Notes: generated by a model not told the origin, from the letters alone. Positions 11,939-20,301 are shown, counted from the first letter of the stretch. The stretch: 64,000 bases of DNA from Novisyntrophococcus fermenticellae (GCF_018866245.1 NZ_CP076458.1:3038001-3102000), one strand, 5' to 3'. Translations and numbers: made by a program.

Positions 11939-12319
11939 TTATTTAAGAGTAACCTTAGCGCCTTCTGCTTCCAGTTTTGTCTTAAGATCTTCTGCTTCTG
12001 CCTTAGCAGCTGCTTCTTTAACAACTTTCGGAGCACCGTCAACAAGTGCTTTTGCTTCTTTCAGACCAAGGCCTGTAGCCTCACGTACAACTTTAATAAC
12101 TTTAACCTTGTTAGGTCCAACTTCCGTAAGTTCTACATCAAACTCGTCTTTTTCTTCTGCTGCTGCAGCACCATCGCCTGCACCTGCTGCTGCTACCACA
12201 ACACCTGCTGCTGCAGAAACACCAAACTCTTCTTCACAAGCTTTTACTAAATCATTTAACTCTAATACAGATAACTCTTTGATCGCTTCAATAAATTCAG
12301 CGGTTGTTAACTTTGCCAT
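11939..12319 (-). CDS. rplL: 50S ribosomal protein L7/L12
   Basis: Stalk protein of 126 residues, present in multiple dimers on the large subunit and recruiting translation GTPases. The order is N-terminal dimerisation helices ([20 protein letters not shown]), an Ala/Gly-rich hinge at about 38-55, then the C-terminal domain with [25 protein letters not shown]. The second of two close ATGs (12319) is chosen: it gives the canonical MAKLT start with GGAGG at the right distance, whereas the ATG two codons earlier sits too near the binding site. It lies 49 bases after rplJ and is followed by a terminator. Confidence 0.97.
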   Translation of the reverse strand: MAKLTTAEFIEAIKELSVLELNDLVKACEEEFGVSAAAGVVVAAAGAGDGAAAAEEKDEFDVELTEVGPNKVKVIKVVREATGLGLKEAKALVDGAPKVVKEAAAKAEAEDLKTKLEAEGAKVTLK

Positions 12320-12368
12320 TACCATTTACCTCCAGATAGTATTTTATTTTGTTTTTTACCAGCTGATT

Positions 12369-12872
12369 TTATTCAGCTGCTGCCTCGCCGCCCTTAGATT
12401 CAGCAATCTGATTAAGCACACGAGCAAAGTTTGTGATAGGTGACTGAATGCTTCCGAGCAATTTCCCAAGAAGTTCTTCTCTTGATGGAATTGCGGAAAG
12501 TGCTTCAACGCCAGCCTTATCATAGTAAGCTCCTTCAACACAACCTGCAACCAGCTCTAACTTCGGAGCTGTCTTTGCAAATTTAGCAAGCACTCTTGCC
12601 GGAGCTGTAGCATCATCCCTGGAAACCGCAATAGCGTTCGTTCCTTCCAGATCTTTACAAAGCTCTTCACAAGGAGTTCCCTTGAATGCAAAATTCATCA
12701 TTGTGTTTTTGTAAACTTTGTAAGCCACACCGGATTCTCTTAAATTTCTACGTAATTCAGTATCCTGTGCAACGGTAAGTCCGCTGTAATTAACCAGAAC
12801 TACGGATGCAGCATCGCTGATCAGATTGGAAATTTCTTCAACAACCGGCTTTTTTTGCTCTACTTTTGCCAT
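12369..12872 (-). CDS. rplJ: 50S ribosomal protein L10
   Basis: L10 anchors the L7/L12 stalk to 23S rRNA and, bound to L7/L12, represses its own mRNA. The protein has 167 residues. Visible are the N-terminal VEQKKPVVEEI, the LVNYSGLTVAQDTELR stretch, and a C-terminal helix (LLGSIQSPITNFARVLNQI) that binds L7/L12 dimers. The start at 12872 has AAGGAGGTG eight bases away; an in-frame GTG four codons upstream overlaps that site and is rejected. A typical L10 leader lies upstream. Confidence 0.97.
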   Translation of the reverse strand: MAKVEQKKPVVEEISNLISDAASVVLVNYSGLTVAQDTELRRNLRESGVAYKVYKNTMMNFAFKGTPCEELCKDLEGTNAIAVSRDDATAPARVLAKFAKTAPKLELVAGCVEGAYYDKAGVEALSAIPSREELLGKLLGSIQSPITNFARVLNQIAESKGGEAAAE

Positions 12873-12884
12873 GATTTGGTGCAC

Positions 12885-13029
12885 CTCCTTATAGAATTTG
12901 TGTACACGCTAAAAATCCTGTTCAGCCAAACTGAACAGGATTTGAAATTCTTTTCAAAAAAGAATGTTCATCCTCGGCAGGCGTTTTAACCCTTATGCCA
13001 TACGGCACCTGCTGTCTTCGGCGTGATAC
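12885..13029 (-). ncRNA. L10 leader (r-protein autoregulatory mRNA leader)
   Basis: Minus strand 5' UTR of rplJ-rplL. It contains the hallmark GAAGACAGCAGGTGC (near 13010) and its partner CGCCTGCCGAGG (near 12975), which form the kink-turn-bearing L10-L12 binding site in Firmicutes. A small ATTCTTTT/AAAAGAAT hairpin and then a terminator hairpin follow. Free L10-(L12) complex is expected to favour termination. Assignment rests on these conserved blocks and on position. Confidence 0.88.
12911..12943 (-). terminator. Attenuator hairpin in the L10 leader
   Basis: Perfect 13-bp helix AAATCCTGTTCAG / CTGAACAGGATTT with a 5-base loop and a T-run on the minus strand, between the L10-binding core and the rplJ ribosome binding site. 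Confidence 0.85.
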
Positions 13030-13035
13030 TGATGT

Positions 13036-13064
13036 ATAATAACATGTTCTTTTAGGGTTGTCAA
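13036..13064 (-). promoter_or_regulatory. Promoter of rplJ-rplL
   Basis: Consensus sigma-A promoter on the minus strand: TTGACA (13059-13064), 17 bases, TATTAT (13036-13041). The -35 box contains the TGA stop codon of the upstream patatin-like gene, so the two are tightly packed. Confidence 0.9.
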
Positions 13065-13921
13065 TCCTTTTTTTCAAGATATGTCATCAAATCATCAAAC
13101 TGCTCTGACATTCTGTCATAGCCATGTTGATAGAAAGCCATCAGCTTATCATAGTGGGTCTCTGTCCTGCTAACCGTCTTATCAAGCGGCTGAATCACAA
13201 AGAGTTTGCCTTCCTTCTGCAGTCTTTCCACCTTTTCCACGGATTGATTATAATTCAGGAATCGGGTTTTGAAAGCTTCATACAACTCCGGAGTATTTTT
13301 CATAACATGACGATAAAACCGCTTGGCTGCCTTGCTAAAGGGCTTTTTCCGATATCCGGGATTTCTGGTCAGTATTACCACATTCTTATCATTCCCATAA
13401 GAGAACATTCTCCCTAGAGGAATTGAGTCTGAAATACCGCCATCCAAATATGGGGTTCCGTCAATTGTCACCATAGGTGAGATCACCGGCATACTGCTGG
13501 AAGCTCTGCAGATATTCATGAATTTTTTCCGGTCACCCCGCTCATCCAGATATTCCGGTTTTCCGGTAAGGCAGTTTGTAACTACCCACTCTCCCAGCAT
13601 CTCTGAATTCTCATAAGTATCATAATCAAAAGGATACTTATGGTTTGGATATTCATCAAACACTTTATCCATATCAAAAAGACAGTGTTTTTTCAAAAGA
13701 ACTTCAGCTCCTATATAGCTTTCTTTTTTATCCTCGTGAATCATGCAGTCTCTGGAGCGTCCAATTTGACGGGAAATATAGTCTACCCCATTGCAGCACC
13801 CCGCAGATACCCCAATAACGTGAGAAAGCCATACATCTTTTTCCATAAGATAGTCTAAAACTCCCGCTGTGAACACGCCCCGGGTTGCTCCGCCTTCCAA
13901 AACTAATCCCGCTTGTACCAT
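13061..13921 (-). CDS. Patatin-like phospholipase (YjjU type)
   Basis: Putative serine lipid acyl hydrolase of 286 residues. The catalytic dyad is visible: GVSAG with Ser39 and YLDGG with Asp160; the oxyanion-hole motif GGATRGVF lies at 10-17. The length and the basic C-terminal part fit the bacterial patatin/YjjU group; the substrate is unknown. The start at 13921 is set by GGGAGGTG eight bases upstream, against an open frame seven codons longer. It sits between rplA and rplJ, which are normally adjacent. A terminator separates it from rplA and no room remains for a separate promoter, so it is probably expressed by read-through; its stop codon lies inside the rplJ promoter. Confidence 0.88.
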   Translation of the reverse strand: MVQAGLVLEGGATRGVFTAGVLDYLMEKDVWLSHVIGVSAGCCNGVDYISRQIGRSRDCMIHEDKKESYIGAEVLLKKHCLFDMDKVFDEYPNHKYPFDYDTYENSEMLGEWVVTNCLTGKPEYLDERGDRKKFMNICRASSSMPVISPMVTIDGTPYLDGGISDSIPLGRMFSYGNDKNVVILTRNPGYRKKPFSKAAKRFYRHVMKNTPELYEAFKTRFLNYNQSVEKVERLQKEGKLFVIQPLDKTVSRTETHYDKLMAFYQHGYDRMSEQFDDLMTYLEKKD

Positions 13922-13952
13922 AAAGACACCTCCCAGTCTCATTTTATATGCG

Positions 13953-13989
13953 AAAAACCGGCGCAGCCTATTACGCTGTACCGGTTTTT
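13953..13989 (-). terminator. Terminator after rplA
   Basis: Minus strand AAAAACCGG ... CCGGTTTTT with an inner CAGC/GCTG helix, ten bases after the rplA stop. It ends the rpmG-secE-nusG-rplK-rplA transcript or lets a fraction read into the patatin-like gene. Confidence 0.82.
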
Positions 13990-13998
13990 GTCCATTTA

Positions 13999-14691
13999 TT
14001 ATGCAAGTTTAACAGGGTTAATCCTTACGCCAGGTCCCATTGTAGGAGCGACAGTTACGCTTCTCAAATACTGACCTTTCACTGCGGAAGGTTTTGCCTT
14101 ATTAATTGCACCAATCAGCGTCTGGAAGTTGTCCGCTAACTGCTCCTCTGTAAAAGAAGCTTTTCCAATTGGCACGTGAACGATGTTTGTTTTATCAAGG
14201 CGATATTCAATTTTACCTGCTTTAATATCATTTACAGCTTTTGTAACATCCATGGTTACAGTTCCGGCCTTCGGGTTTGGCATTAAACCTTTGGGTCCAA
14301 GTACACGGCCCAAACGTCCGACAACACCCATCATATCCGGGGTAGCTACCACTACATCGAAATCCAGCCATCCATCATTCTGAATCTTCGGAAGAAGTTC
14401 TTCGGCTCCTACATACTCTGCGCCCGCTGCCAAAGCTTCATCTGCTTTAGCACCTTTTGCAAATACCAGAACGCGGACTTTTTTTCCTGTTCCGTGAGGC
14501 AGAACAACTGCTCCACGAATCTGCTGGTCAGCGTGACGTCCATCACATCCTGTACGGATATGAACTTCGATTGTTTCATCAAATTTTGCAATTGCTAATT
14601 TCTTAACCATGGATATAGCGTCTGCAGGATCGTAAAGTGTTGCACGATCAACTGCTTTCGCAGCTTCTGTATATTTCTTACCGTGTTTCAT
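13999..14691 (-). CDS. rplA: 50S ribosomal protein L1
   Basis: L1-stalk protein of 230 residues that binds 23S rRNA helices 76-78 and, in many bacteria, represses its own operon. Landmarks are the N-terminal [14 protein letters not shown], the middle domain with [17 protein letters not shown], and the C-terminal [10 protein letters not shown]. The ATG at 14691 has AGGAGG at nine bases. It follows rplK by 81 bases that contain one copy of a motif also present before rplK. Confidence 0.98.
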   Translation of the reverse strand: MKHGKKYTEAAKAVDRATLYDPADAISMVKKLAIAKFDETIEVHIRTGCDGRHADQQIRGAVVLPHGTGKKVRVLVFAKGAKADEALAAGAEYVGAEELLPKIQNDGWLDFDVVVATPDMMGVVGRLGRVLGPKGLMPNPKAGTVTMDVTKAVNDIKAGKIEYRLDKTNIVHVPIGKASFTEEQLADNFQTLIGAINKAKPSAVKGQYLRSVTVAPTMGPGVRINPVKLA

Positions 14692-14707
14692 TTTCTATAA
14701 CCTCCTG

Positions 14708-14736
14708 GTGGTAATTGCGGGAATCTCCCTCCCACG
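14708..14736 (-). repeat. Leader motif copy before rplA (candidate L1 site)
   Basis: 29 bases matching 27 of 29 positions of a second copy before rplK (15219-15247). On the mRNA strand it begins CGTGGGAGGG and ends AATTACCAC, so GTGG and CCAC can pair around a G-rich internal part. It lies just before the rplA ribosome binding site. The GTGGGAG element recalls known L1 mRNA targets; regulation by L1 is inference. Confidence 0.55.
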
Positions 14737-14772
14737 TCTCTTCTTTTTCCTGGGCAAACCTTTGCTTTATGC

Positions 14773-15198
14773 TTATTCTTCTACAATGATACCCATACTT
14801 CTTGCTGTTCCGGCAATCATGCTCATAGCTGCTTCAATGGATGCTGCATTTAAGTCGGGCATCTTCATCTCTGCAATCTCACGGACTTTATCTTTAGAGA
14901 TTGTAGCAACCTTATTCTTATTCGGAACACCTGAACCAGATTTCAGGTTGCATGCTTTCTTCAGCAATACAGCTGCCGGAGGAGTTTTGGTTACAAAGCT
15001 GAAACTTCTGTCTGCATATACAGTGATTACAACAGGGATGATTACATCTCCCTTATCAGCAGTTCTGGCATTGAACTCCTTTGTAAACTGTACGATATTA
15101 ACACCATGCTGACCAAGAGCCGGTCCAACCGGGGGGGCTGGTGTAGCTTTACCAGCAGGGATCTGCAGTTTGATATATCCTGTTACTTTCTTTGCCAT
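14773..15198 (-). CDS. rplK: 50S ribosomal protein L11
   Basis: L11 of 141 residues, part of the GTPase-associated centre and needed for the stringent response. The N-terminal domain has the Pro-rich [19 protein letters not shown], and the C-terminal rRNA-binding domain carries [12 protein letters not shown]. The MAKK start at 15198 has AGGAGGTG at the right distance; an open extension of 16 residues upstream runs through the leader motif and is rejected. It lies between nusG and rplA in the conserved order. Confidence 0.98.
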   Translation of the reverse strand: MAKKVTGYIKLQIPAGKATPAPPVGPALGQHGVNIVQFTKEFNARTADKGDVIIPVVITVYADRSFSFVTKTPPAAVLLKKACNLKSGSGVPNKNKVATISKDKVREIAEMKMPDLNAASIEAAMSMIAGTARSMGIIVEE

Positions 15199-15218
15199 GA
15201 TAAGGCACCTCCTATAAT

Positions 15219-15247
15219 GTGGTAATTGCGGGAATTCCCCTCCCACG
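15219..15247 (-). repeat. Leader motif copy before rplK (candidate L1 site)
   Basis: Second copy of the 29-base motif at 14708-14736, differing at two positions. On the mRNA strand it also contains the palindrome GGGGAATTCCC. It precedes the rplK ribosome binding site by about 10 bases. Confidence 0.55.
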
Positions 15248-15306
15248 AGTCCGACGGTATCATGTTACATACCGGGAATCTTTCTTTACTTCTTTGTTGC
15301 TTTTTG

Positions 15307-15834
15307 TTACAGTTTTTTAACTTCTGCGAAACTGATTTCTACCGGCGTTTCGCGGCCGAACAGCTCAACATTGATGGTGACAACCTGCTTTGCCTTGTTA
15401 ATGCTCTGGATTACTCCGGTTGTGTCTTCCCAGGCTCCGCCCGTTACTACAACTCCGTCACCTACCTCCAGATCGATGATCACATCCGCAGGCTTTCCTT
15501 CATCAGAAAGTCCCAGTGCTTCCATCTCAGTATCGGTCAGCGGCACCGGTTTGGATCCCGGTCCCACAAATCCAGTCACACCTCGCGTATTCCTTACGAC
15601 GTACCAGGTATCATCATTCATGATCATGTTTAAAAGAACATAGCCGGGAAACATTTTTCTCTGTACCTGTTTTCTGGTTCCGTTCTTGACTTCAACAACT
15701 TCTTCCATAGGAACACGTACTTCGAGAATCTGGTCCTCTAGATGTCTGTTTTCAATTGTCTTTTCGATGTTGGCCTTTACTTTGTTTTCATAGCCCGAAT
15801 AAGTATGGACTACATACCAATTTGTATTTGACAT
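15307..15834 (-). CDS. nusG: Transcription elongation/antitermination factor NusG
   Basis: NusG of 175 residues. The N-terminal NGN domain (WYVVHTYSGYE ... KMFPGYVLLNM ... VRNTRGVTGFVG) binds RNA polymerase; the C-terminal KOW domain is at about 125-172 (DGVVVTGGAWEDTTGVI). ATG at 15834 follows AAGGGTGG. It lies 16 bases after secE, in the usual secE-nusG-rplK order. Confidence 0.97.
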   Translation of the reverse strand: MSNTNWYVVHTYSGYENKVKANIEKTIENRHLEDQILEVRVPMEEVVEVKNGTRKQVQRKMFPGYVLLNMIMNDDTWYVVRNTRGVTGFVGPGSKPVPLTDTEMEALGLSDEGKPADVIIDLEVGDGVVVTGGAWEDTTGVIQSINKAKQVVTINVELFGRETPVEISFAEVKKL

Positions 15835-15850
15835 TGAACCACCCTTGTCT

Positions 15851-16054
15851 TTACTTAATAATCAAGTTTACTAATTCCAAGACAGCACTGTCCACCAGCG
15901 TAATCAGCAAGCACATGATAACAGAAATCACCACTACAGCCACAGTCTGTTTACTAAGTGCCTTCTTATCCGTCCAGACAATCTTCCTGAATTCGGACTT
16001 CAATCCTTTAAACCAGTTTTTCTTAACCTTTTTTTCCTTTACTGCCTCTGCCAT
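15851..16054 (-). CDS. secE: Preprotein translocase subunit SecE
   Basis: Small SecYEG component of 67 residues. A basic cytoplasmic region with the conserved FKGLKSEFRKIVWTDK amphipathic helix precedes one membrane helix at about 40-62. ATG at 16054 follows GAGGTGATAGG. It sits between rpmG and nusG as in most Firmicutes. Confidence 0.95.
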   Translation of the reverse strand: MAEAVKEKKVKKNWFKGLKSEFRKIVWTDKKALSKQTVAVVVISVIMCLLITLVDSAVLELVNLIIK

Positions 16055-16131
16055 CCTATCACCTCATAATTCAAGTACGCCCTGTCAGGCAGCCGCCTGC
16101 GGCGATCATACTTCATATATATAGAAGATGA

Positions 16132-16281
16132 TTACTTGGTTTCTTTGTGCATCGTGTGTTTTTTGCAGAATCTGCAATATTTCTTAGTTTCCATTCTGTC
16201 AGGGTGATTCTTTTTTTCTTTTGTCATGTTATAGTTACGTTGTTTACATTCCGTACATGCCAATGTGATATTTACGCGCAC
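16132..16281 (-). CDS. rpmG: 50S ribosomal protein L33
   Basis: L33 of 49 residues, zinc-binding (C+) form: the pairs CTEC and CRFC are retained. The start is a GTG at 16281 giving [12 protein letters not shown], with GGAGGTGG upstream; the longer open frame beginning MNEFTQ is not part of the family. It is the first gene of the rpmG-secE-nusG-rplK-rplA operon. No tRNA-Trp lies between rpmG and secE, unlike in some relatives. Confidence 0.95.
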   Translation of the reverse strand: MRVNITLACTECKQRNYNMTKEKKNHPDRMETKKYCRFCKKHTMHKETK

Positions 16282-16420
16282 GACTTCCACCTCCACTGTG
16301 TATTTGCGTTTTTGGGTGAATTCATTCACCTGCGACGGTCATCCTTCCTGCACTGTACACCAGAGATGCCGCTCTAATTTTGTGCACAAAAAAAAAGACC
16401 TACTTCCATGTCACCTGCTA

Positions 16421-16449
16421 AATATAGCATAAGACGACATGAAAGTCAA
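16421..16449 (-). promoter_or_regulatory. Promoter of the rpmG-secE-nusG-rplKA operon
   Basis: Minus strand TTGACT (16444-16449), 17 bases, TATATT (16421-16426), 20 bases past the end of nrdB. The leader of about 130 bases begins with a T9 tract and a GTGCAC palindrome. Confidence 0.85.
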
Positions 16450-16468
16450 GCCATTTGTACTTATTCTC

Positions 16469-17512
16469 TTATAGATCATCCACCAACGCACTGCTTTTTG
16501 CATACGCAGTGCTGCGTGCTTCAAAGAAATCGGTTTTAATCATGTTGGCATTGCTGAACTGGCTCACCCAGGACATGCTTTCAGGCTCCGTCTCATGCCC
16601 TTCATAAATCGGTTCAAAGCCAAGATTTGCGCAGCGCAGATTTCCCAGATATTGAATATAATCTGTCACCATGTTCTGTGTCAGCCCCTGGATATCATTT
16701 CCGATTACATAATGTCCCCAGTGGATTTCCTGCTCACAGCCTTCTCTAATCATCTCCCTGTATTCGTCCATTTTCCCGGAGGTAAAAAGCTGCGGTTCTT
16801 CCTTCTTAAGCTCCATAATAATATTCTGGAACAGGCGCAGATGCGTATTCTCATCCCGGTTGATATAGCGGATTTCCTGCACGGACCCCGGCATCCTGTT
16901 ATTTCTCCCCAGGTTATAAAAGAACATAAATCCGCTGAAAAAGTAAATCCCTTCGAGAATATAGTTTCCCATGATTGTCTTCATCATATTTTCTGGTGAC
17001 TGCTCCTCCTGGAACGCATTATATATATCTCCGATAAATGTATTCCGCTTCAAAAGATGTTCATCATTCTTCCATTCGTAAAGTACCTTGTTTCTTTGTG
17101 CCGGCTCGCAGATTGTATCCAGCATATAGCTGTAGCTCTGGCTGTGTATCGTTTCCTGAAAGGTCTGAATAGCCAGGCAAAGGTTGATTTCATTTGCCGT
17201 AATATATTCTCCCAAAGTCGGCAGATTTGCAGATTGAAGACTATCCAGAAAAATCAGGAATGACAAGATTTTATCATATGCCCTCCGCTCAGGCACCGGC
17301 AAACCCGGATATTCTTTTAAATCCATGCCCAGGTTAATCTCTTCCGGCACCCAGAAGTTGTTCATCGCCTGCCTGTACCAGTCACTGACCCACGGATATT
17401 TCATATTATTAAAGTCATTCAGGTTCGTGGTATTTCCCCTTATCATACGCCTGTTAACTACATCAATATCTCCTTGAGGATTAAACAATCGCTTCTTCTT
17501 TAGCTGCTCCAT
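16469..17512 (-). CDS. nrdB: Class I ribonucleotide reductase, small (beta) subunit
   Basis: Radical-generating subunit of aerobic ribonucleotide reductase, 347 residues. All dimetal ligands align with the E. coli R2 spacing: Asp90, Glu120, His123, Glu187, Glu221 and His224; Tyr127 sits at the radical position, so a tyrosyl-radical enzyme is expected. ATG at 17512 has AAGGAGG about 12 bases upstream. It follows nrdA by 50 bases and is clearly in its operon. No nrdI is present here, in line with a class Ia-like rather than class Ib system. Its presence in an apparent anaerobe suggests DNA synthesis under micro-oxic conditions. Confidence 0.95.
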   Translation of the reverse strand: MEQLKKKRLFNPQGDIDVVNRRMIRGNTTNLNDFNNMKYPWVSDWYRQAMNNFWVPEEINLGMDLKEYPGLPVPERRAYDKILSFLIFLDSLQSANLPTLGEYITANEINLCLAIQTFQETIHSQSYSYMLDTICEPAQRNKVLYEWKNDEHLLKRNTFIGDIYNAFQEEQSPENMMKTIMGNYILEGIYFFSGFMFFYNLGRNNRMPGSVQEIRYINRDENTHLRLFQNIIMELKKEEPQLFTSGKMDEYREMIREGCEQEIHWGHYVIGNDIQGLTQNMVTDYIQYLGNLRCANLGFEPIYEGHETEPESMSWVSQFSNANMIKTDFFEARSTAYAKSSALVDDL

Positions 17513-17562
17513 ATTCGCGCATTCCTCCTTCGTTTAAGTGTAACTATTATATCATATAACAT

Positions 17563-20094
17563 TCAGGACGAACAAACTTCACATTCATCCACTTCCAGGC
17601 TTTTTGAACGGATGTAGTAGATTGTTTTGACTTTCTCTTCCCATGCTTTAATATACAGGTTCAAAATTCCCCGAAATGTATAATTATTGGTTATATACAG
17701 GTTCATGCTCTGCGCCTGGTCGATATGTCTCTGACGGACTCCATTTGCCCTCACAGACCACATCTGGTCTATATAGTGTGCATTCTTATAATACCAGAAG
17801 GTCTCGGCGGACAAGTCCGGTGCCACTCTTGGAATTAAACCGTTTTTCTTCTCCTCCAGAAAGTAACGGTTCATGACCGGATCCAATCCTGCTGTAGTTC
17901 CGGCCAGAATGCTGGTGCTGCTTGTGGGGGCAATTGCGATAAGATATCCGTTTCTGAGTCCCTTTTCTTTCACATCCGCTTTAAGTTTCATCCACCTGTC
18001 AGAGTTATAATCCCTCTTTTCAAAATAAATACCCGTCTCCCATTCGCTGTCTTTAAAATATTCATAAGAGCCTTTTTCCTCTGCAATTTCCTTGCTGGCA
18101 GTGATAGCTGCATAATTGATGTCTTCAAACACACGGTCTGCAAATGCCAGATGCTCTTCACTCTCCCACTTGATTTTATGTTTTGCCAGCATATGATGGT
18201 ATCCGCTGACCCCTAGCCCAATCGGACGATATTTTTGATTATTAATCCTTGCATAAGGAAGCGGGAAAAAATTCAGGTCAATGACATTGTCAAGCGCTCT
18301 TACCACATTTCTCGTGATGTCCAGGATCTCCTGTGTATTCTCAACATCAATATTCCCAAGAGACAGACTTGCCAGATTACACACAACGAAATCCCCCGGC
18401 TTTGTGACCGTCACTACCACAGTTTCACCATTTACAGTTTCAATCCTTTGATCTACCGCTTCGATTGCACTCATATTCTGTGCAATTTCCGTACAGAGAT
18501 TGCTGCAGTAAATCACTCCCTTATGGCTGTTGGGATTTGCCCGGTTTACATGGTCCCTGTTAAATGTAAATGGGGTGCCTGTCTCTACCGCACTCTTAAT
18601 AATAAGGCGAATCAGCTCTTTTATGGCAATTACCCTCTTACTGATGCGGCCGTCATGTACGCATTCCATATATTTTTGTTCCCATTCTTCACCAAAGCTG
18701 TCTTCCAACGCATATCCCTTTATCGTTTGAATTTCATGAGGACACATCAGATACCAGTCTCCTTCTATATTATCTTTGGCCATTCTCCAAAAATAATCGG
18801 GATAGCAAACAGCCGGAAACACATCATGGGCCTTCATCCTGTCATCCCCGTTATTGGTGCGGAGATTTAAAAACTCGGGAAGATCCTTATGCCAGGCATC
18901 CAGGTAAACAGCCACAGCCCCTTGTCGCATGCCCAGCTGATCTACTGCAACCGCCGTATCATTGGCCAGTTTAATCCAGCGAATCACACCGCCCGCCGCC
19001 CCTTCAAATCCGCGGATACTGCTGCCGCTGGCCCGTACTTTCCCAAAATACATGCCCATTCCGCCGCCGAATTTACTTACCTTTGCAAAATTATCAATAC
19101 TTCTGTAAATTCCGTCCAGACTATCCGGCACAGTATCAATAAAACAAGAGGACAACTGCTGATAGGGCTTCCTGGCATTCGATAAGGTAGGCGTAGCCAT
19201 GGTCACCTGCAGCTTACTCAGCATATCGTAAAATTTTTTCACCCACTCATTCCTGTTATTTTTCTCCAGCATCGCCAGATGCATGGCAATTCCCAGATAC
19301 ATTTCCTGAACACCTTCTAGGGCCACGTTGGAATGTGAATGGATGACATAACGCTTAATCAGCAACTCCAATCCGGAATAATTCAATAATTCATTTCGTG
19401 AATGGTCAATATAGGTTTCAAAAAGATGAACTTCTTCTTTTGTATAATGCTTTAGAATATAGCTCCCATATAAACCTTCCTGTGTCAGATAACAGATTTT
19501 CTCATACAAATCATGAATATTCCTGTTCTCCTCTTCTTTTCTCAACTTTAATTCAAATTGGGCAAAAAGAAGCCTGCCCGCTATGAACTCCCATCTGGAC
19601 GCCTCCTGTGTTGTCAGCTCCACCGCTGCCTTAATCAATATGGATAATTTCTCATCTGTATCCATATCCGGTTTATAGAAAGCCAGAAATTTTGTTTTCA
19701 GATGTTCCAGATTATACACCTCATCTTTGAAATCTTTCTGTATTTTTTTAAGCACCTGCCCAAGCACAGGCAATTCCCTGAAATAATTCTCAATCTCATT
19801 TCTCGCGGCCCGCATCCTGCTCCTGGTTTCCCGATATAAAATATAGCTTTTTACTTCTTTATAATAATCCTCTGCCATAAGCAGCTGTTCCACCTGATCC
19901 TGAATCATCTCCACCTGTACTTCTCTTCCGGTAGATCGTATGTCCATAATCTTCTCTTTGACTTTTTCCATCAGCCGATCATATTCCTTTTCCTCTGTCT
20001 CTGTACCGACACTGAAAAAAGCAGCCTTTACTGCATGCCTGATCTTATCAATACAAAACTTCTCATAACCCCCATCTCTTTTTACAATATCCAT
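17563..20094 (-). CDS. nrdA: Class I ribonucleotide reductase, large (alpha) subunit
   Basis: Catalytic subunit that reduces ribonucleoside diphosphates, 843 residues. An N-terminal ATP-cone (about 1-95, VKRDGGYEKFCIDKI) gives dATP-controlled activity. The active-site cysteines are seen in QLSSCFIDT, in NLCTEI (with its Asn and Glu), and in VVCNLASLSL. The Tyr pair of the radical path lies near the C-terminus, and the last residues CEVCSS are the shuttle cysteines reduced by thioredoxin-like proteins. It has a promoter with NrdR-like repeats upstream and nrdB 50 bases downstream. Confidence 0.96.
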   Translation of the reverse strand: MDIVKRDGGYEKFCIDKIRHAVKAAFFSVGTETEEKEYDRLMEKVKEKIMDIRSTGREVQVEMIQDQVEQLLMAEDYYKEVKSYILYRETRSRMRAARNEIENYFRELPVLGQVLKKIQKDFKDEVYNLEHLKTKFLAFYKPDMDTDEKLSILIKAAVELTTQEASRWEFIAGRLLFAQFELKLRKEEENRNIHDLYEKICYLTQEGLYGSYILKHYTKEEVHLFETYIDHSRNELLNYSGLELLIKRYVIHSHSNVALEGVQEMYLGIAMHLAMLEKNNRNEWVKKFYDMLSKLQVTMATPTLSNARKPYQQLSSCFIDTVPDSLDGIYRSIDNFAKVSKFGGGMGMYFGKVRASGSSIRGFEGAAGGVIRWIKLANDTAVAVDQLGMRQGAVAVYLDAWHKDLPEFLNLRTNNGDDRMKAHDVFPAVCYPDYFWRMAKDNIEGDWYLMCPHEIQTIKGYALEDSFGEEWEQKYMECVHDGRISKRVIAIKELIRLIIKSAVETGTPFTFNRDHVNRANPNSHKGVIYCSNLCTEIAQNMSAIEAVDQRIETVNGETVVVTVTKPGDFVVCNLASLSLGNIDVENTQEILDITRNVVRALDNVIDLNFFPLPYARINNQKYRPIGLGVSGYHHMLAKHKIKWESEEHLAFADRVFEDINYAAITASKEIAEEKGSYEYFKDSEWETGIYFEKRDYNSDRWMKLKADVKEKGLRNGYLIAIAPTSSTSILAGTTAGLDPVMNRYFLEEKKNGLIPRVAPDLSAETFWYYKNAHYIDQMWSVRANGVRQRHIDQAQSMNLYITNNYTFRGILNLYIKAWEEKVKTIYYIRSKSLEVDECEVCSS

Positions 20095-20118
20095 TCAGTC
20101 ACCTCTCTGCTCTTCCGC

Positions 20119-20174
20119 CCTACTATATACTGTTATGTACCAATCAATATACTACAACATCTGGTTTTTCTCAA
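20119..20174 (-). promoter_or_regulatory. nrdAB promoter with paired NrdR-box-like repeats
   Basis: Minus strand TTGAGA (20169-20174), 17 bases, TATATT (20146-20151). Two similar repeats, AGTATATTG (20145-20153) and AGTATATAG (20123-20131), lie 22 bases apart, that is two helical turns; the first covers the -10 box. They resemble NrdR boxes, which repress nrd genes when dATP is high, but the spacing is shorter than the usual 31-32, so the regulator is inferred. Confidence 0.5.
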
Positions 20175-20192
20175 GACTCTTTTTCTTTATTT

Positions 20193-20209
20193 TATACTGT
20201 TTTAGTATA
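20193..20209. promoter_or_regulatory. 17-bp perfect palindrome between nrdA and the clpC operon
   Basis: TATACT-GTTTT-AGTATA in the divergent region. It lies 16 bases upstream of the -35 box of the MarR/clpC operon and 19 bases upstream of that of nrdA. A regulator site is likely; which protein binds is unknown. The TATACT half also occurs within the two repeats near the nrdA -10 box and in the palindrome before sdaAB. Confidence 0.45.
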
Positions 20210-20224
20210 TTTTTTAAAAACCTA

Positions 20225-20252
20225 TTGACTTTATAAGTTTAAGTAGTATAAT
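20225..20252 (+). promoter_or_regulatory. Promoter of the MarR/McsA-like/ClpC operon
   Basis: TTGACT (20225-20230), 16 bases, TATAAT (20247-20252); the start codon follows about 50 bases later. No CtsR heptad operator (GGTCAAA repeats) is visible around it. Confidence 0.8.
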
Positions 20253-20301
20253 GATTTCAAGCAAAATAGTTAAGTTCTTAATTAATAAGGAGGTGAACAA
20301 A

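Noticed and set aside
16055..16131. tRNA-Trp between rpmG and secE
   Set aside because: This spot often holds tRNA-Trp, but no cloverleaf or T-loop motif is visible, only a short GCCGC/GCGGC hairpin.
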